64,000 nt of DNA from CAWGLW01 sp963823525 (GCA_963823525.1 CAWGLW010000001.1:62001-126000), one strand, 5' to 3'; shown: positions 9,101-18,008, counted from the first letter of the stretch. Program-made: numbers and translations. Notes: generated from the letters alone by a model not told the origin.

Positions 9101-10975
9101 ATGGCCGGCGATGTCTTCGGTAACGGAATGCTGCTCTCGCGACACATACGGCTGGTTGCGGCGTTCAACCATCAGCACATCTTTCTGGACCCTTCGCCGG
9201 ATACCGAGCGCAGTTATCGGGAGCGCGAGCGCCTTTTCAGACTGCCTCGTTCCAGCTGGGAAGACTACAACCGCAAGTTGCTTTCCAGGGGCGGCGCGAT
9301 ACTGCCCCGGCGTGCAAAAGAGCTCGCGCTGAGTAGCCAGGCAAGAGCCCTGCTTGGACTGGAGTCGAACAAGGCCACGCCGCAGGAGGTCATTCGCGCG
9401 ATTCTCAGGATGCCGGTCGACCTGCTGTGGAACGGAGGTATCGGTACCTACGTCAAATCGTCTGAGGAGTCCAACGCCGACGTTGGTGATCGCAGCAATG
9501 ACGCGGTGCGTGTCAATGGGAAGGAGCTCCATTGCCGCGTCATCGGCGAGGGCGGCAATCTCGGCGTCTCGCAGCTCGGCCGTGTCGAGTACGCGCTTAA
9601 CGGCGGGTGTATCAACACCGACTTCCTGGATAATTCCGGCGGTGTCGACGCGTCCGACCACGAGGTCAACATCAAGATTCTGCTGGACATTGCCCGACGG
9701 CAGAAAAGACTCTCCGGGCCGGCACGAAAGCGACTTCTTGCCGACATGACGGATGAAGTAGCCGCACTGGTACTCAGGGACAATTACCTTCAGAGCCAGT
9801 CGATCAGCCTGCAGCAATCAACTGCACCCGACCGTCTCGGTGAGCATGCACACTTCGTCCGGCAGCTCGAGCTCGCCGGCATCCTGGACCGAACCCTGGA
9901 ATTCCTGCCGAGCGCCGAAGAAATCGAGGAGCGCGAACGGCTGGCACTCGGCCTGACCCGGCCGGAACTCTGCATGGTCCTTAGCTATTCGAAGATTGCA
10001 CTCAATGCCCAGCTGATACTGTCCGATGTGCCGGAAGACCCCTACCTGAGTGGCGAACTGGGTCGCTATTTCCCGGCGCGACTGAGCCGCCGTTACCGCG
10101 AGTTGCTCGAAGAGCACCCGCTGAAGCGCGAAATCATTGCCACGGCGACGACCAACAGCATCGTCAACCGCATGGGACCGACTTTTGTCGCGCGCAGCCA
10201 GCAGGAAACCGGCGCTGACGCTGCAACTGTCGCAAGAGCCTACACGATCGCGAGAGAAGCCTTCGACGCTCGCGAAATCTGGACTGCGATCGAGGCACTG
10301 GACAATCGCGCCCCGGCGGCGGTCCAGTACTCGATGGTGCTCAATACCATCGGTCTGCTGCGCCAGGTTTCCTACTGGCTGATCGAACGTCATCGCAACG
10401 ACCTCGGTATCGATCGGCAGGTCGAACGGCTGCGACCCGGTATCCGGGAGCTCTGCGGAACGACCGAACAATGGCTGACCGGGCTTGAACGGCAGCGGTT
10501 TGAGAACCGCGTGGTCGAACTCGAGAGTGCCGGCGCACCGGCCGACCTTGCCAGGCGGGTCGCCGCCACTTCGGCGCTGAAGTGCGCACCGGACATCGTC
10601 GAGCTCGCGTCCGCACGCAGACTTTCGGTGACTGCCGCGGCACAGGCCTATTTCTGTACTGGTGAGGCATTCGGACTCGACTGGCTGCGACAGGCCATCG
10701 AGTTGCTCGAAATTACCGGCCTCTGGCAGGCTGTCGCACGCGGCAGCCTGCGTGAGGCACTCTATGAGACTCATCGCAGCCTGGCCGAACGCATCCTCGA
10801 AGAAAGTCACGAACGTGAGCCGGCCCGCGCAGTCGAGCGCTGGCAGCAGCTGCATCGCGCCGAGACGGACCACGCGTTGAACGTGGTCGACGATATTCGC
10901 GGCCAGACGACGCCGGTGGATTTCGCGTCACTGTCGGTCGGGCTGCAGACCATTCGCCGTCTCGCGATTGCCTGA
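6149..10975 (+). CDS. gdhB: NAD-specific glutamate dehydrogenase, large (about 180 kDa) type
   Basis: The 1608-residue protein belongs to the L-GDH (GDH-180) class known from Pseudomonas and Streptomyces, which oxidatively deaminates glutamate to 2-oxoglutarate with NAD. A long N-terminal regulatory region of ACT-like segments occupies roughly the first 700 residues. The catalytic core is central, with the substrate lysine in PVGAKGGFVPK near residue 845 and the nucleotide-binding part further on (GIGDMAGDVFGNGML). A good AAGGAG ribosome binding site precedes the ATG by about seven bases. The size is normal for the class. It would feed amino-acid carbon into the citrate cycle; MmsA, PhhA and ProBA elsewhere in the window also concern amino acids. 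Confidence 0.96.
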   Translation: MSGTIPAARKHIIDQIVAETRKIRHRDFPVSLGGFTRAYFNNVSEEDLKTGSPAAFAAAAAGHLEFGRVRRAGEAKVRVFNPTDAKDGWHSPFTIVEIVTDDMPFLIDSLAMLMNESGREIQLMVHPVLRVVRDGRGRLSRIDPVASGRPGAESWQHVEIERIGSADEMAELRKRIFAMLEDVRISVEDWPQMRALTNEIGRSLLGGVPGIARPESAEAAAFLDWLADNHFTFLGYREYRLERGRRTDKLIAVRGSGLGLMRTMPGRPKPKPTRMEGDFREQAREATVLVVTKANSVSPVHRATYLDYVGIKSFDSRGRVTGERRFIGLFTSRAYMANPRQIPLLRRKVQRVFEHFGISPVSHDGKALVNVLETYPRDELFQATVPELVRTTRGIVNMYERRRVRLFPRRDPYGRFYSCMLFVPRDRYNTLARERIEQILMEELHGTDFESQVEISVSALARLRTIVRTDPDQPARADVARIERRIDDALLTWSDRLREAIHLNLPEDQAGPIGSEFADAFPAAYEEEIKPADAITDIRELIALRESTVDFALELRAGDPAANTLHLRLYRRGDPAAMSDMLPLLENFGLRILNERPYKVAAKSEQTLWIQDLEVTHEGGSSLDPGKVGRRFEEAFYAVCRGDAESDGFNRLVFAANLDWRQVVILRAVSRYLLQTGLPFSQPYMETVLSAHPGIGAALIDVFEARFEPDIRPATRTSRLRRLKRTIRDSLEQVNSPDDDRILRAFRSVILATLRTNYYQQGETHGPKPYLCLKLEPKAIAELPKPRPMFEIWVYSPRVEGVHLRMGKVARGGLRWSDRREDFRTEILGLMKAQNVKNTLIVPVGAKGGFVPKLLPQGGSREEIQREGTESYKWFIRALLDITDNVQGDRVVTPARTVRYDDDDPYLVVAADKGTASFSDTANALAAEYGFWLGDAFASGGSVGYDHKTMGITARGAWECVKRHFRELGLDTQSEDFTVAGIGDMAGDVFGNGMLLSRHIRLVAAFNHQHIFLDPSPDTERSYRERERLFRLPRSSWEDYNRKLLSRGGAILPRRAKELALSSQARALLGLESNKATPQEVIRAILRMPVDLLWNGGIGTYVKSSEESNADVGDRSNDAVRVNGKELHCRVIGEGGNLGVSQLGRVEYALNGGCINTDFLDNSGGVDASDHEVNIKILLDIARRQKRLSGPARKRLLADMTDEVAALVLRDNYLQSQSISLQQSTAPDRLGEHAHFVRQLELAGILDRTLEFLPSAEEIEERERLALGLTRPELCMVLSYSKIALNAQLILSDVPEDPYLSGELGRYFPARLSRRYRELLEEHPLKREIIATATTNSIVNRMGPTFVARSQQETGADAATVARAYTIAREAFDAREIWTAIEALDNRAPAAVQYSMVLNTIGLLRQVSYWLIERHRNDLGIDRQVERLRPGIRELCGTTEQWLTGLERQRFENRVVELESAGAPADLARRVAATSALKCAPDIVELASARRLSVTAAAQAYFCTGEAFGLDWLRQAIELLEITGLWQAVARGSLREALYETHRSLAERILEESHEREPARAVERWQQLHRAETDHALNVVDDIRGQTTPVDFASLSVGLQTIRRLAIA

Positions 10976-10995
10976 GACGTCCAGGCCCGGGCCTG

Positions 10996-11790
10996 ATGCG
11001 CTGCGCGCTGGTCATCACGACACATGAGCGGGCCGAGGCGCTCGCGCGGGTACTGGAAAGCCTCTCGCAGCAGCATCGATGGCCGGACGAGGTCCTCATC
11101 GCCGAAGACGGTGATTGCGCCTCGACCGCAGCGCTGGTCAAGGATTTCGTCACAAAGGCCCCCTGCCCCGTGCAACATGTCCGCCAGGCGCACAGAGGAT
11201 TCCGCGCCGGGGGGATTCGCAACAAGGCGATTGCGCGCAGCGGGGCCGACTACCTGATCCTGCTGGACGGCGACATGGTCATGCACCCGCACTTCGTCGC
11301 TGACCACGTCGCCGCAGCACGCGAGGGCTATTACACGCAGGGCGTGCGGATTCAGCTTGACGAGCGGGCCACCCGGCGCCTGATGGCACCGGGATCTTCG
11401 CTACCCGGGGTGTTGGGCCCCGGGCTTGGCTTGTTGCGCCGCACTTATGCACTGCGAGCGCCGCGGCTTTCGGCTCGACTGAATCGCATCTCTAATGCGC
11501 TGATCTCCATCAAGTCCTGCAACCAGGGCTTCTGGCGCCGCGACCTCGTCGCCGTCAACGGCTTCGACGAATCCATGACTGGCTGGGGCTCGGAGGACAA
11601 GGAGCTCTGCGCCCGGCTGCAAAATTCGGGCCGCCGCCGGCAAACCCTCATCTTTTGCGCGATCGCCTTCCATCTCGCACACCCGCCGGCTTCGCGCGCA
11701 GCCGCAGACGAAAACAGGGCCCGCTGGCAGGAGACGCTGCGCTCGGGTCGTAACCGCTGTGAACAAGGTATCGACGGGTACCTGCCGTGA
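10996..11790 (+). CDS. Family 2 (GT-A) glycosyltransferase
   Basis: The 264-residue protein starts with the GT2 fold signature (ALVITTHERAEALARVLESL, then DEVLIAEDGD) and has the metal-binding DGD in ILLDGDMVMHPHF. The C-terminal motif GWGSEDKELCARL resembles the galactosyltransferase C-terminal motif (GWGxED) of chondroitin-synthase-like bacterial transferases. Similar proteins decorate lipopolysaccharide or capsule. No other cell-envelope sugar genes are adjacent, so donor and acceptor are unknown. It follows glutamate dehydrogenase by 20 bases and probably shares its transcript. Confidence 0.85.
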   Translation: MRCALVITTHERAEALARVLESLSQQHRWPDEVLIAEDGDCASTAALVKDFVTKAPCPVQHVRQAHRGFRAGGIRNKAIARSGADYLILLDGDMVMHPHFVADHVAAAREGYYTQGVRIQLDERATRRLMAPGSSLPGVLGPGLGLLRRTYALRAPRLSARLNRISNALISIKSCNQGFWRRDLVAVNGFDESMTGWGSEDKELCARLQNSGRRRQTLIFCAIAFHLAHPPASRAAADENRARWQETLRSGRNRCEQGIDGYLP

Positions 11791-11871
11791 GGCGCGCCGC
11801 GACTTTCCCGTCTGGTCTGAGCCGCCGCGCATTGTTATAAAGAAGCCCGTCCAATCAATAAAGACTACATC

Positions 11872-12627
11872 ATGAGCACCGGCAAACTGGTCCTGCTGCG
11901 TCACGGTCAGAGTACCTGGAACCTTGAAAACCTGTTCACCGGATGGGTCGACGTTGACCTCTCAGAACTGGGTCACCTCGAGGCGAAGGAAGCCGGAGAA
12001 TTGCTCAGGGAAGAGGGCATTGCCTTTGACATCGCGTTCACTTCGGTGCTCAAGCGAGCGATCCGCACCTTGTGGTATTCACTCGACGAGATGGACCTGA
12101 TGTGGCTGCCGGTGGAGCGCAGCTGGCGTCTCAACGAGCGTCACTACGGCGCCCTGCAGGGTCTCAACAAGGCCGAGACCGTGGCCAGGCACGGTGCCGA
12201 ACAGGTCAAGATCTGGCGTCGCAGCTATGACACGCCGCCCCCGCCGCTGGCACAGGATGACCCACAGAATCCGCGTTTCGATCGCCGCTACGCCTGCGTC
12301 CCGGCGGCTGAAATCCCGGCCTCGGAGTCGCTCGAGTCGACACTCGACCGTGTCATGCCGTACTGGTCCGGACGCATCGCGCCGGAACTGAAGGCCGGCC
12401 GCAATGTACTGATTGTTGCGCACGGCAACAGCCTGCGGGCGTTGGTGAAGATGCTCGATAAGATCTCAAAGGAAAAGATTGTCGAGCTCAACATCCCGAC
12501 CGGCGTGCCGCTGTTGTATGAGCTCGACGCTGGTCTCAACCCGACCGCCAGCCGTTATCTCGGCGACCCGGAGGCCATCAAGGCGCGTGCAGAGGCCGTC
12601 GCGCGCCAGGCCGAGGCGAAGAAATAG
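11872..12627 (+). CDS. gpmA: 2,3-bisphosphoglycerate-dependent phosphoglycerate mutase
   Basis: The 251-residue histidine phosphatase-superfamily enzyme interconverts 3- and 2-phosphoglycerate in glycolysis and gluconeogenesis. The phosphohistidine motif LLRHGQSTWN places R10-H11-G12, the second catalytic histidine is in VAHGNSLRALV near residue 183, and NERHYGALQG is characteristic of the dPGM type rather than of general phosphatases. Length agrees with GpmA. A small GCGGAT/ATCCGC hairpin follows the stop codon. The next gene is convergent. Confidence 0.96.
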   Translation: MSTGKLVLLRHGQSTWNLENLFTGWVDVDLSELGHLEAKEAGELLREEGIAFDIAFTSVLKRAIRTLWYSLDEMDLMWLPVERSWRLNERHYGALQGLNKAETVARHGAEQVKIWRRSYDTPPPPLAQDDPQNPRFDRRYACVPAAEIPASESLESTLDRVMPYWSGRIAPELKAGRNVLIVAHGNSLRALVKMLDKISKEKIVELNIPTGVPLLYELDAGLNPTASRYLGDPEAIKARAEAVARQAEAKK

Positions 12628-12666
12628 GCGGATCGGAATCCGCGCCGGCTGTCCGAAGCCTGCCGA

Positions 12667-13638
12667 TCAGTCACCGTCGCAGAGGCGGCGGCGCGCGGTC
12701 TCGTACTCCACTTGCATTCGGGCGATCACGGTGGCGGTCGTCGTGACCTCGTCGATATTGCCCACGCCCTGTCCCGCGCTCCAGATGTCGCGCCAGGCCT
12801 TCGCAGGCGCCTTTTCCGTCGCCGCGCCGAAGTCCATCTTCGACTTATCCGCATGCGGCAAGTGCTCGGGATCGTAGCCGGCCGCCATCACGCTCGCCCT
12901 GAGGTAATTGCCGTGAATACCGCTGAAGAACGGCGTGTAGACCACGTCATCCGAACCCGCCGCAACGATCATCTGCTTGTACGCATCGTCAACCTGCGCC
13001 TCGGCCGTAGCGAGAAATCGCGTGCCGGCATAGGCCATGTCGGCACCCAGAACCTGCGCCGCAAGGACATCGGCGCCACGACTGATCGCCCCGGACAGCA
13101 CGATGGTACCGTCGAAAAACCTGCGGATTTCCGGGATCAGCGCAAACGGGCTCGCGGTACCTGCATGACCACCGGCACCAGCACACACCGCAATGATGCC
13201 GTCAACGCCCTGCTCGGCTGCCTTGCGCGCGTGGCGAACGCTGATGACGTCATGAAAAACCAGCCCGCCATAGGAATGAACGGCATCGACGATTTCACGC
13301 GGGGGTCGCAGACTGGTGATGATCACTGGCACCTTGCGCCTGACGCAGGCTTCAACATCGCGCGACAGGCGGCTATTGCTGGCGTGCGCGATCTGGTTGA
13401 CCGCAAACGGCGCGACCGGTCGGCCCGGATTAGCCTGCGCAAACCGATCGAGTTCCTCGCCAATACGCAACAGCCACTCATCGAGCAAGGCCGCTGGCCG
13501 GGCATTCAGGGCCGGAAAAGAGCCGATCACGCCCGCCTTGCACTGCTCAATGACGAGTTCGGGCGTCGAGGCGATGAACATCGGCGCGCCGATCAGCGGC
13601 AGCGATAAGCGACCTTCAAAAATGGGCGGAATCGACAT
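12667..13638 (-). CDS. Nitronate monooxygenase / 2-nitropropane dioxygenase-like FMN protein
   Basis: This 323-residue TIM-barrel flavoprotein has the NMO-family pattern: an N-terminal PLIGAPMFIAS, VPVIITSLRPP, the glycine-rich VCAGAGGHAG and the phosphate-binding VLSGAISRGADV. The family oxidises alkyl nitronates, but many members next to beta-oxidation genes have no proven substrate. A GGAGCAGG ribosome site precedes the ATG. It lies 32 bases after the FadJ-like gene on the same strand, so it appears to be the third gene of the fadI-fadJ unit. This context suggests a role linked to fatty-acid metabolism, which is inference. Confidence 0.85.
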   Translation of the reverse strand: MSIPPIFEGRLSLPLIGAPMFIASTPELVIEQCKAGVIGSFPALNARPAALLDEWLLRIGEELDRFAQANPGRPVAPFAVNQIAHASNSRLSRDVEACVRRKVPVIITSLRPPREIVDAVHSYGGLVFHDVISVRHARKAAEQGVDGIIAVCAGAGGHAGTASPFALIPEIRRFFDGTIVLSGAISRGADVLAAQVLGADMAYAGTRFLATAEAQVDDAYKQMIVAAGSDDVVYTPFFSGIHGNYLRASVMAAGYDPEHLPHADKSKMDFGAATEKAPAKAWRDIWSAGQGVGNIDEVTTTATVIARMQVEYETARRRLCDGD

Positions 13639-13670
13639 TTTTACCTGCTCCGTGCCCGGCCGCGCTGCAA

Positions 13671-15839
13671 TCAGGCCGCCCGGTCCTCCGGCTGCGGCGG
13701 GTGAAACGGTTCATTGCGCTCGGCCCGCTGGCGCAGCCAGCGCGAAGGCTTGAAGCGTTTGCCGTGTTTCCTGGCGAGGCGGTTGCACTCAGCGACGAAC
13801 TCACCGATACCCACCGTGTCGATGAACGAAAGTGTGCCGCCCGTCCAGGCCGGGAAACCCCAGCCCAGTATCGAGCCGAGATCCGCTTCGGCAGCGGTCG
13901 TCACCACACCTTCTTCCATGCACCGGGCAGCCTCGAGCGCCTGGATATACATCAAACGCTTGATCACCTCATCGGCAGAAGGTTGCGCGGGCAGTACCGG
14001 GTAGATATCGCTGAGGCCTGGCCAGAGGTGCTTCTTGCCGTCGGCGGGGTACTCGTAGAAGCCCGCGCCGAATCGGCGACCCGGACGATTGAACTCCTCG
14101 ACAAACCGGCGAATGACGTCATAGCCGGCCGGCTTCTCGAATCGACGGCCGAGATCAGCCTCCGTCTGTCGGGTGACTTTCCATTGCAGGTCGATCGTGA
14201 CCTCATCGGCCACGGCGAGCGGCCCGACCGGCATCCCTGCCATTCTGGCCGAGTTCTCGATCAGCGCCGGATCGACGCCCTCTTCGAGCATCGCCATGCC
14301 TTCGCGGGTGAAGGTGCCAAAGCAACGACTGGTATAGAAACCCCGGCTGTCATTGACCACGATCGGCGTCTTGCGAAGCTGCCCGACATAGTCCAACGCG
14401 CGCGCCAGCGTCTCCTCGGAGGTCTTATTGCCGAGGATGATCTCCACCAGCGGCATCTTGTCGACCGGCGAGAAGAAATGAATGCCGATGAACTGCTCGG
14501 GGCGCCTGGAAACCTTGGCCAGCCCGGTGATCGGCAGTGTCGAGGTGTTGCTGGCGAAAACCGCCGTCTTCGGGATTACGGCCTCGGCTTTGGCCGTCAC
14601 GTCCGCCTTGATCTCGCGATTTTCAAAAACGGCCTCGATCACGAGCTCGCAACCGGCGAGGTCTTCGTAGTCGACGGTCGGCACGATACGGGCAAGCACC
14701 GCCTCCGCTTCCGCCTGGCTGTGACGACCGCGCTCAACTTGTTTCGCGAGCAGTTTCTTCGAATACGCTTTGCCTTTCTCGGCCGCCTCCAGAGTCGAGT
14801 CGAGCAGCACCACCTGCATGCCCGCGACGGCCGAGGAGTAAGCAACGCCAGCGCCCATCATGCCGGCGCCGAGAATGCCGAGCTTGTTAACAGTGAATTT
14901 TTCCGGACCGGCCGGGCGCCGGCTTAGCTTGTCGGCGAGCCCCTTGTTGACGAAAAGGGTCCGCATGAGGTTGCGGGAAACCGGGCCGGCCAGCAACTTG
15001 CCAAAATACTTTGACTCAATCTCCAGCGCAGCATCGATAGGCAGTTGCGTACCCTCAAAGACGCTGGAAAGTATCGCCAACGGTGCCGGGTAGTTGCGCA
15101 TCGTGGCCTTCGCGGTCAATGCCGTACCGCCCATGAACGCCTGCATCGCGGACGGTGTCGACATGCCACCGCCGCCAGGCACGCGAAACCCCTTCTTGTC
15201 CCAGGGCTGCACGCCTTCACCACCGCTCAGGATCCACTGTCGCGCCCGCTCCACGATCTGCTCCGGCGCTGCGAGTTCGTGCACAAGTCCCTGCTTAAGC
15301 GCTGCTTCGGCCGGCAAGGGTTTACCCTGCGTAATGAATTTCAGCGCCTCGGCGACGCCGATGAGTCGGGGTACACGTTGGGTACCGCCGGCTCCGGGCA
15401 ACAGGCCAATTGTGACTTCGGGCAGACCGACCCGCGCCTTGGGATCATTGGCCATGACACGGTAGTGACAGGCCAGTGCCAGTTCGAAACCGCCCCCGAG
15501 CGCGACGCCGTTGATCGCGGCGGCGAACGGCTTGCCGCAGGTCTCGAGTTGCCGGAACAGCCGGTTCAGTCGCTGGCTGGTCAGAGCGGCCTCAGCGGCC
15601 GTGACTCCCCTGTCAAATGCACTGACCATGTCCTTGATGTCGGCGCCGGCCATGAAGCTGGACTTGGCCGAGCCAATGACCGCGCCACGGATTGTCGGGT
15701 CGCCAGAGACCCGCTCGACGCACTCGGCCAGATCCTTTTCCAGGCCCGGCGTCAGGACGTTCATGGGCCTGCCGGTGACATCGAGCAGCAGCGTCGCGAT
15801 TCCGTCGCCGTCGACGTTGAATTGAATGTTCTGAGTCAT
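13671..15839 (-). CDS. FadJ-like multifunctional enoyl-CoA hydratase / 3-hydroxyacyl-CoA dehydrogenase
   Basis: The 722-residue protein combines an N-terminal crotonase domain (about 1-190; CoA-binding and oxyanion segments SSFMAGADIKDM and ALGGGFELALACHYRV) with an NAD-binding 3-hydroxyacyl-CoA dehydrogenase domain (GILGAGMMGAG near 320, HFFSPVDKMPLVEI near 450) and C-terminal HAD domains (GFYTSRCFG and GFPAWTGG). It hydrates enoyl-CoA and oxidises the resulting alcohol in beta-oxidation. The start at 15839 (MTQNIQF) is preferred over an upstream in-frame start inside the thiolase gene because it matches family N-termini. It follows the thiolase by 31 bases. Confidence 0.95.
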   Translation of the reverse strand: MTQNIQFNVDGDGIATLLLDVTGRPMNVLTPGLEKDLAECVERVSGDPTIRGAVIGSAKSSFMAGADIKDMVSAFDRGVTAAEAALTSQRLNRLFRQLETCGKPFAAAINGVALGGGFELALACHYRVMANDPKARVGLPEVTIGLLPGAGGTQRVPRLIGVAEALKFITQGKPLPAEAALKQGLVHELAAPEQIVERARQWILSGGEGVQPWDKKGFRVPGGGGMSTPSAMQAFMGGTALTAKATMRNYPAPLAILSSVFEGTQLPIDAALEIESKYFGKLLAGPVSRNLMRTLFVNKGLADKLSRRPAGPEKFTVNKLGILGAGMMGAGVAYSSAVAGMQVVLLDSTLEAAEKGKAYSKKLLAKQVERGRHSQAEAEAVLARIVPTVDYEDLAGCELVIEAVFENREIKADVTAKAEAVIPKTAVFASNTSTLPITGLAKVSRRPEQFIGIHFFSPVDKMPLVEIILGNKTSEETLARALDYVGQLRKTPIVVNDSRGFYTSRCFGTFTREGMAMLEEGVDPALIENSARMAGMPVGPLAVADEVTIDLQWKVTRQTEADLGRRFEKPAGYDVIRRFVEEFNRPGRRFGAGFYEYPADGKKHLWPGLSDIYPVLPAQPSADEVIKRLMYIQALEAARCMEEGVVTTAAEADLGSILGWGFPAWTGGTLSFIDTVGIGEFVAECNRLARKHGKRFKPSRWLRQRAERNEPFHPPQPEDRAA

Positions 15840-15870
15840 GTTTGGATACCGTAGCTGTTTATTTGACGGA

Positions 15871-17079
15871 TCAGACGCGTTCGATGATCGTCGCCGTGCC
15901 CATGCCGGCACCGACGCACAGCGTCACGAGTGCAATATTCAGGTCACGACGTTCGAGTTCGTCGAGCGCCATGCCGAGGATGACCGCGCCGGTTGCGCCA
16001 AGCGGATGACCCAGCGCAATGGCACCACCGTTCACATTCGTCCGCTCATGCCCTATTTCCATGTCGCGCATGAAGCGAAGAGCAACGGCGGCAAAGGCCT
16101 CGTTGATTTCCCACAGGTCAATGTTGGCCGGCTTCATCCGGGCGAGTTTCAGTGCCTTGCGCGAGGCCGCGGCAGGGCCGGTCAGCATGATGGTCGGCTC
16201 ACTGCCGATCGACGCAAACGAACGTATCCGGGCTCGAGGCTTGAGCTTGAGCTTGCGTGCCATGCGCTTGCTCGAAACCAGCACCGCTGCCGCACCGTCA
16301 ACGATTCCGCTGGAGTTGCCGGCAGTATGCAGGTGATGAATGGACTCGACCTGCGGGTAGCGCTGGATTGCGACTGAGTCAAAGCCGGCGTCCTCGCCCA
16401 GCCTTTCGAAAGCCGGTTTCAACTTGGCGAGATCTTCCATCGTCGTGCCAGGGCGAAGGTATTCATCCTTGTCGAGCACAATCTGGCCAATGACGTCCCT
16501 GACCGGCACGATGGAGCCATCGAAGTGACCGTTCTCCTGCGCGTAGGCGGCGCGACGCTGGCTTTCCACGGCGAAGGCGTCGAGGTGCTGCCGTGTGAAG
16601 CCTTCCATCGTGGCAATCAGGTCTGCGCTGATGCCCTGCGGTACGAAGTACTGCTGCCAGGCCACGCGCGGATCCGCAGCCCAGGCGCCACCGTCGGAGC
16701 CCATCGGCACGCGCGACATTGACTCGACGCCACCGCCGATCGTCAGTTCGGACTGGCCGGACATGATCTGTGCGGCGGCGGTATTGACGGATTCGAGTCC
16801 CGAGGCACAGAAGCGGTTGAGCTGCTTGCCCGGCACGCTTTCGTCGTAGCCTGCAACCAATGCGCCGACGCGCGCGATGTCCGCGCCCTGCTCGCCAACC
16901 GGGGTTACGCAACCCAGCACAACGTCTTCGACCAGACTGGTGTCGAGTTCGGTGCGATCGCGCAGCGCCATCAACGCCTGGGCGGCCAGCTGCACTGGTG
17001 TAATCTGGTGGAGTGAACCGTCTTGACGGCCACGGCCACGCGGCGTGCGCACGGCATCGAGAATGAAAGCGTCAGTCAT
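15871..17079 (-). CDS. Acetyl-CoA C-acyltransferase (thiolase, FadI/FadA-like)
   Basis: The 402-residue thiolase has the nucleophilic cysteine in NRFCASGLES near residue 91, the active-site histidine in ALGHPLGATGA near 360 and the second cysteine in LCVGAGMGTATI near 390. It cleaves 3-ketoacyl-CoA to acetyl-CoA and a shortened acyl-CoA. It is transcribed directly before the FadJ-like gene, giving a fadI-fadJ pair, with a TetR regulator upstream on the same strand. Confidence 0.95.
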   Translation of the reverse strand: MTDAFILDAVRTPRGRGRQDGSLHQITPVQLAAQALMALRDRTELDTSLVEDVVLGCVTPVGEQGADIARVGALVAGYDESVPGKQLNRFCASGLESVNTAAAQIMSGQSELTIGGGVESMSRVPMGSDGGAWAADPRVAWQQYFVPQGISADLIATMEGFTRQHLDAFAVESQRRAAYAQENGHFDGSIVPVRDVIGQIVLDKDEYLRPGTTMEDLAKLKPAFERLGEDAGFDSVAIQRYPQVESIHHLHTAGNSSGIVDGAAAVLVSSKRMARKLKLKPRARIRSFASIGSEPTIMLTGPAAASRKALKLARMKPANIDLWEINEAFAAVALRFMRDMEIGHERTNVNGGAIALGHPLGATGAVILGMALDELERRDLNIALVTLCVGAGMGTATIIERV

Positions 17080-17213
17080 GTCTGCTCCCGCTCATTTTGA
17101 CTGCACCACTGTTGATTAAATACCGTCCATTGTCTGCGCCGGGTGCGTGGCGCAGCAGGACTGTTTCCGCCTGGGGCCGCAGCGCGCGACCCTCGAAAAA
17201 TAATCGGGGCACA

Positions 17214-17927
17214 TCATCCCGAAGGGCGCTCCGAGTCGATGCGCGCGCGCGCGGCCAACCCACACAACGCATCTTCAAGGTAAGCCACCAGCTGCTCCTC
17301 CCGCCGGCCTTCATTGCTTGACGGCGGCGTGACGGCCAGGCCGTCCATAACGAAGCGCACGAGATTCAGCGCCAGGTCAAAGAATTCGCCTGAATCAGGC
17401 CAGCCGGGGTACAGGCCGGCAGCCGTATGCCGCCACTCGCGCTCGAACGATTCCTGCGCCGGTGCCAGTATTGCAGCGAGTTCGGGATCTGTGCGAGCCG
17501 CCACCCATAGGTCCAGGAAAGCGACGTAGAGCGGGTGTCGCACGTGCCGGAGGTAGGCCTGAAGGGCGCGGCGAACCCGGGTCTCGTCGTTCGGCAGGCC
17601 TGCGATCGTCTTTCGAAAGGCCTTGAGGCGCTTGGCGTTGAGATGTTCGACCGTCGCCCGGATGATGTCACCCCTGGACGGGAAATGGTGCAGCATCGCG
17701 CCGCGAGACAGCCCCGCCCGCTGCGCAATCACGGTCGTCGTCGTGCGCTTGTAGCCAAGCTCGACCAGACAGGCGATCGCCGCCTCGACCACCTGCAGGC
17801 GCGTCTGAGCGCTCTTGCGAGCCTGCCAGCCCGTCTCACCGCCGGCGGTCGATTGCGCCCTGATCGCTGCGTTGCGTGCCGTCATGCCGTATTGCGCAAT
17901 GGAAACCATCATCGGGAACTCAGCCAT
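17214..17927 (-). CDS. TetR-family transcriptional regulator
   Basis: The 237-residue regulator has a TetR DNA-binding domain at about residues 38-85 (TRLQVVEAAIACLVELGYKR, TVIAQRAGLSRGAMLHHFPS) and a divergent ligand-binding domain. It lies upstream of the fadI-fadJ-NMO unit on the same strand with a 134-base gap, so control of beta-oxidation is a reasonable guess. A perfect GTCAA-AG-TTGAC inverted repeat lies just upstream of its start and may be an autoregulatory operator. The start could also be an internal methionine at residue 6, 7 or 15. Confidence 0.88.
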   Translation of the reverse strand: MAEFPMMVSIAQYGMTARNAAIRAQSTAGGETGWQARKSAQTRLQVVEAAIACLVELGYKRTTTTVIAQRAGLSRGAMLHHFPSRGDIIRATVEHLNAKRLKAFRKTIAGLPNDETRVRRALQAYLRHVRHPLYVAFLDLWVAARTDPELAAILAPAQESFEREWRHTAAGLYPGWPDSGEFFDLALNLVRFVMDGLAVTPPSSNEGRREEQLVAYLEDALCGLAARARIDSERPSG

Positions 17928-17953
17928 GGACTATGGCGCCCGGACAATTAAAA

Positions 17954-17965
17954 GTCAAAGTTGAC
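17954..17965. promoter_or_regulatory. Candidate TetR operator (GTCAA-AG-TTGAC)
   Basis: A perfect 5-2-5 inverted repeat lies 26 bp upstream of the TetR gene start, where an autorepressor would bind. No second copy was seen before the thiolase gene. Short palindromes arise by chance, so this is tentative. Confidence 0.3.
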
Positions 17966-18008
17966 GGTTTCAATCACACTTGCCTGTAATGTTCGTCGGT
18001 CGAGCCGC

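Noticed and set aside
6149..10975. Long open frames on the minus strand inside the glutamate dehydrogenase gene (for example 7142-8224, 8897-9817 and 9818-10873)
   Set aside because: They lie antisense to a full-length, motif-complete gene; high GC content makes antisense frames long. Their translations show no recognisable domain.
12628..12643. GCGGAT-CGGA-ATCCGC hairpin after gpmA as a terminator
   Set aside because: The stem is only six pairs and no T-tract follows on either strand.
13701..14927. 408-codon plus-strand frame inside the FadJ-like gene, and a similar one at 15045-15854
   Set aside because: Antisense to a complete two-domain enzyme and rich in His/Arg as usual for GC-driven shadows.
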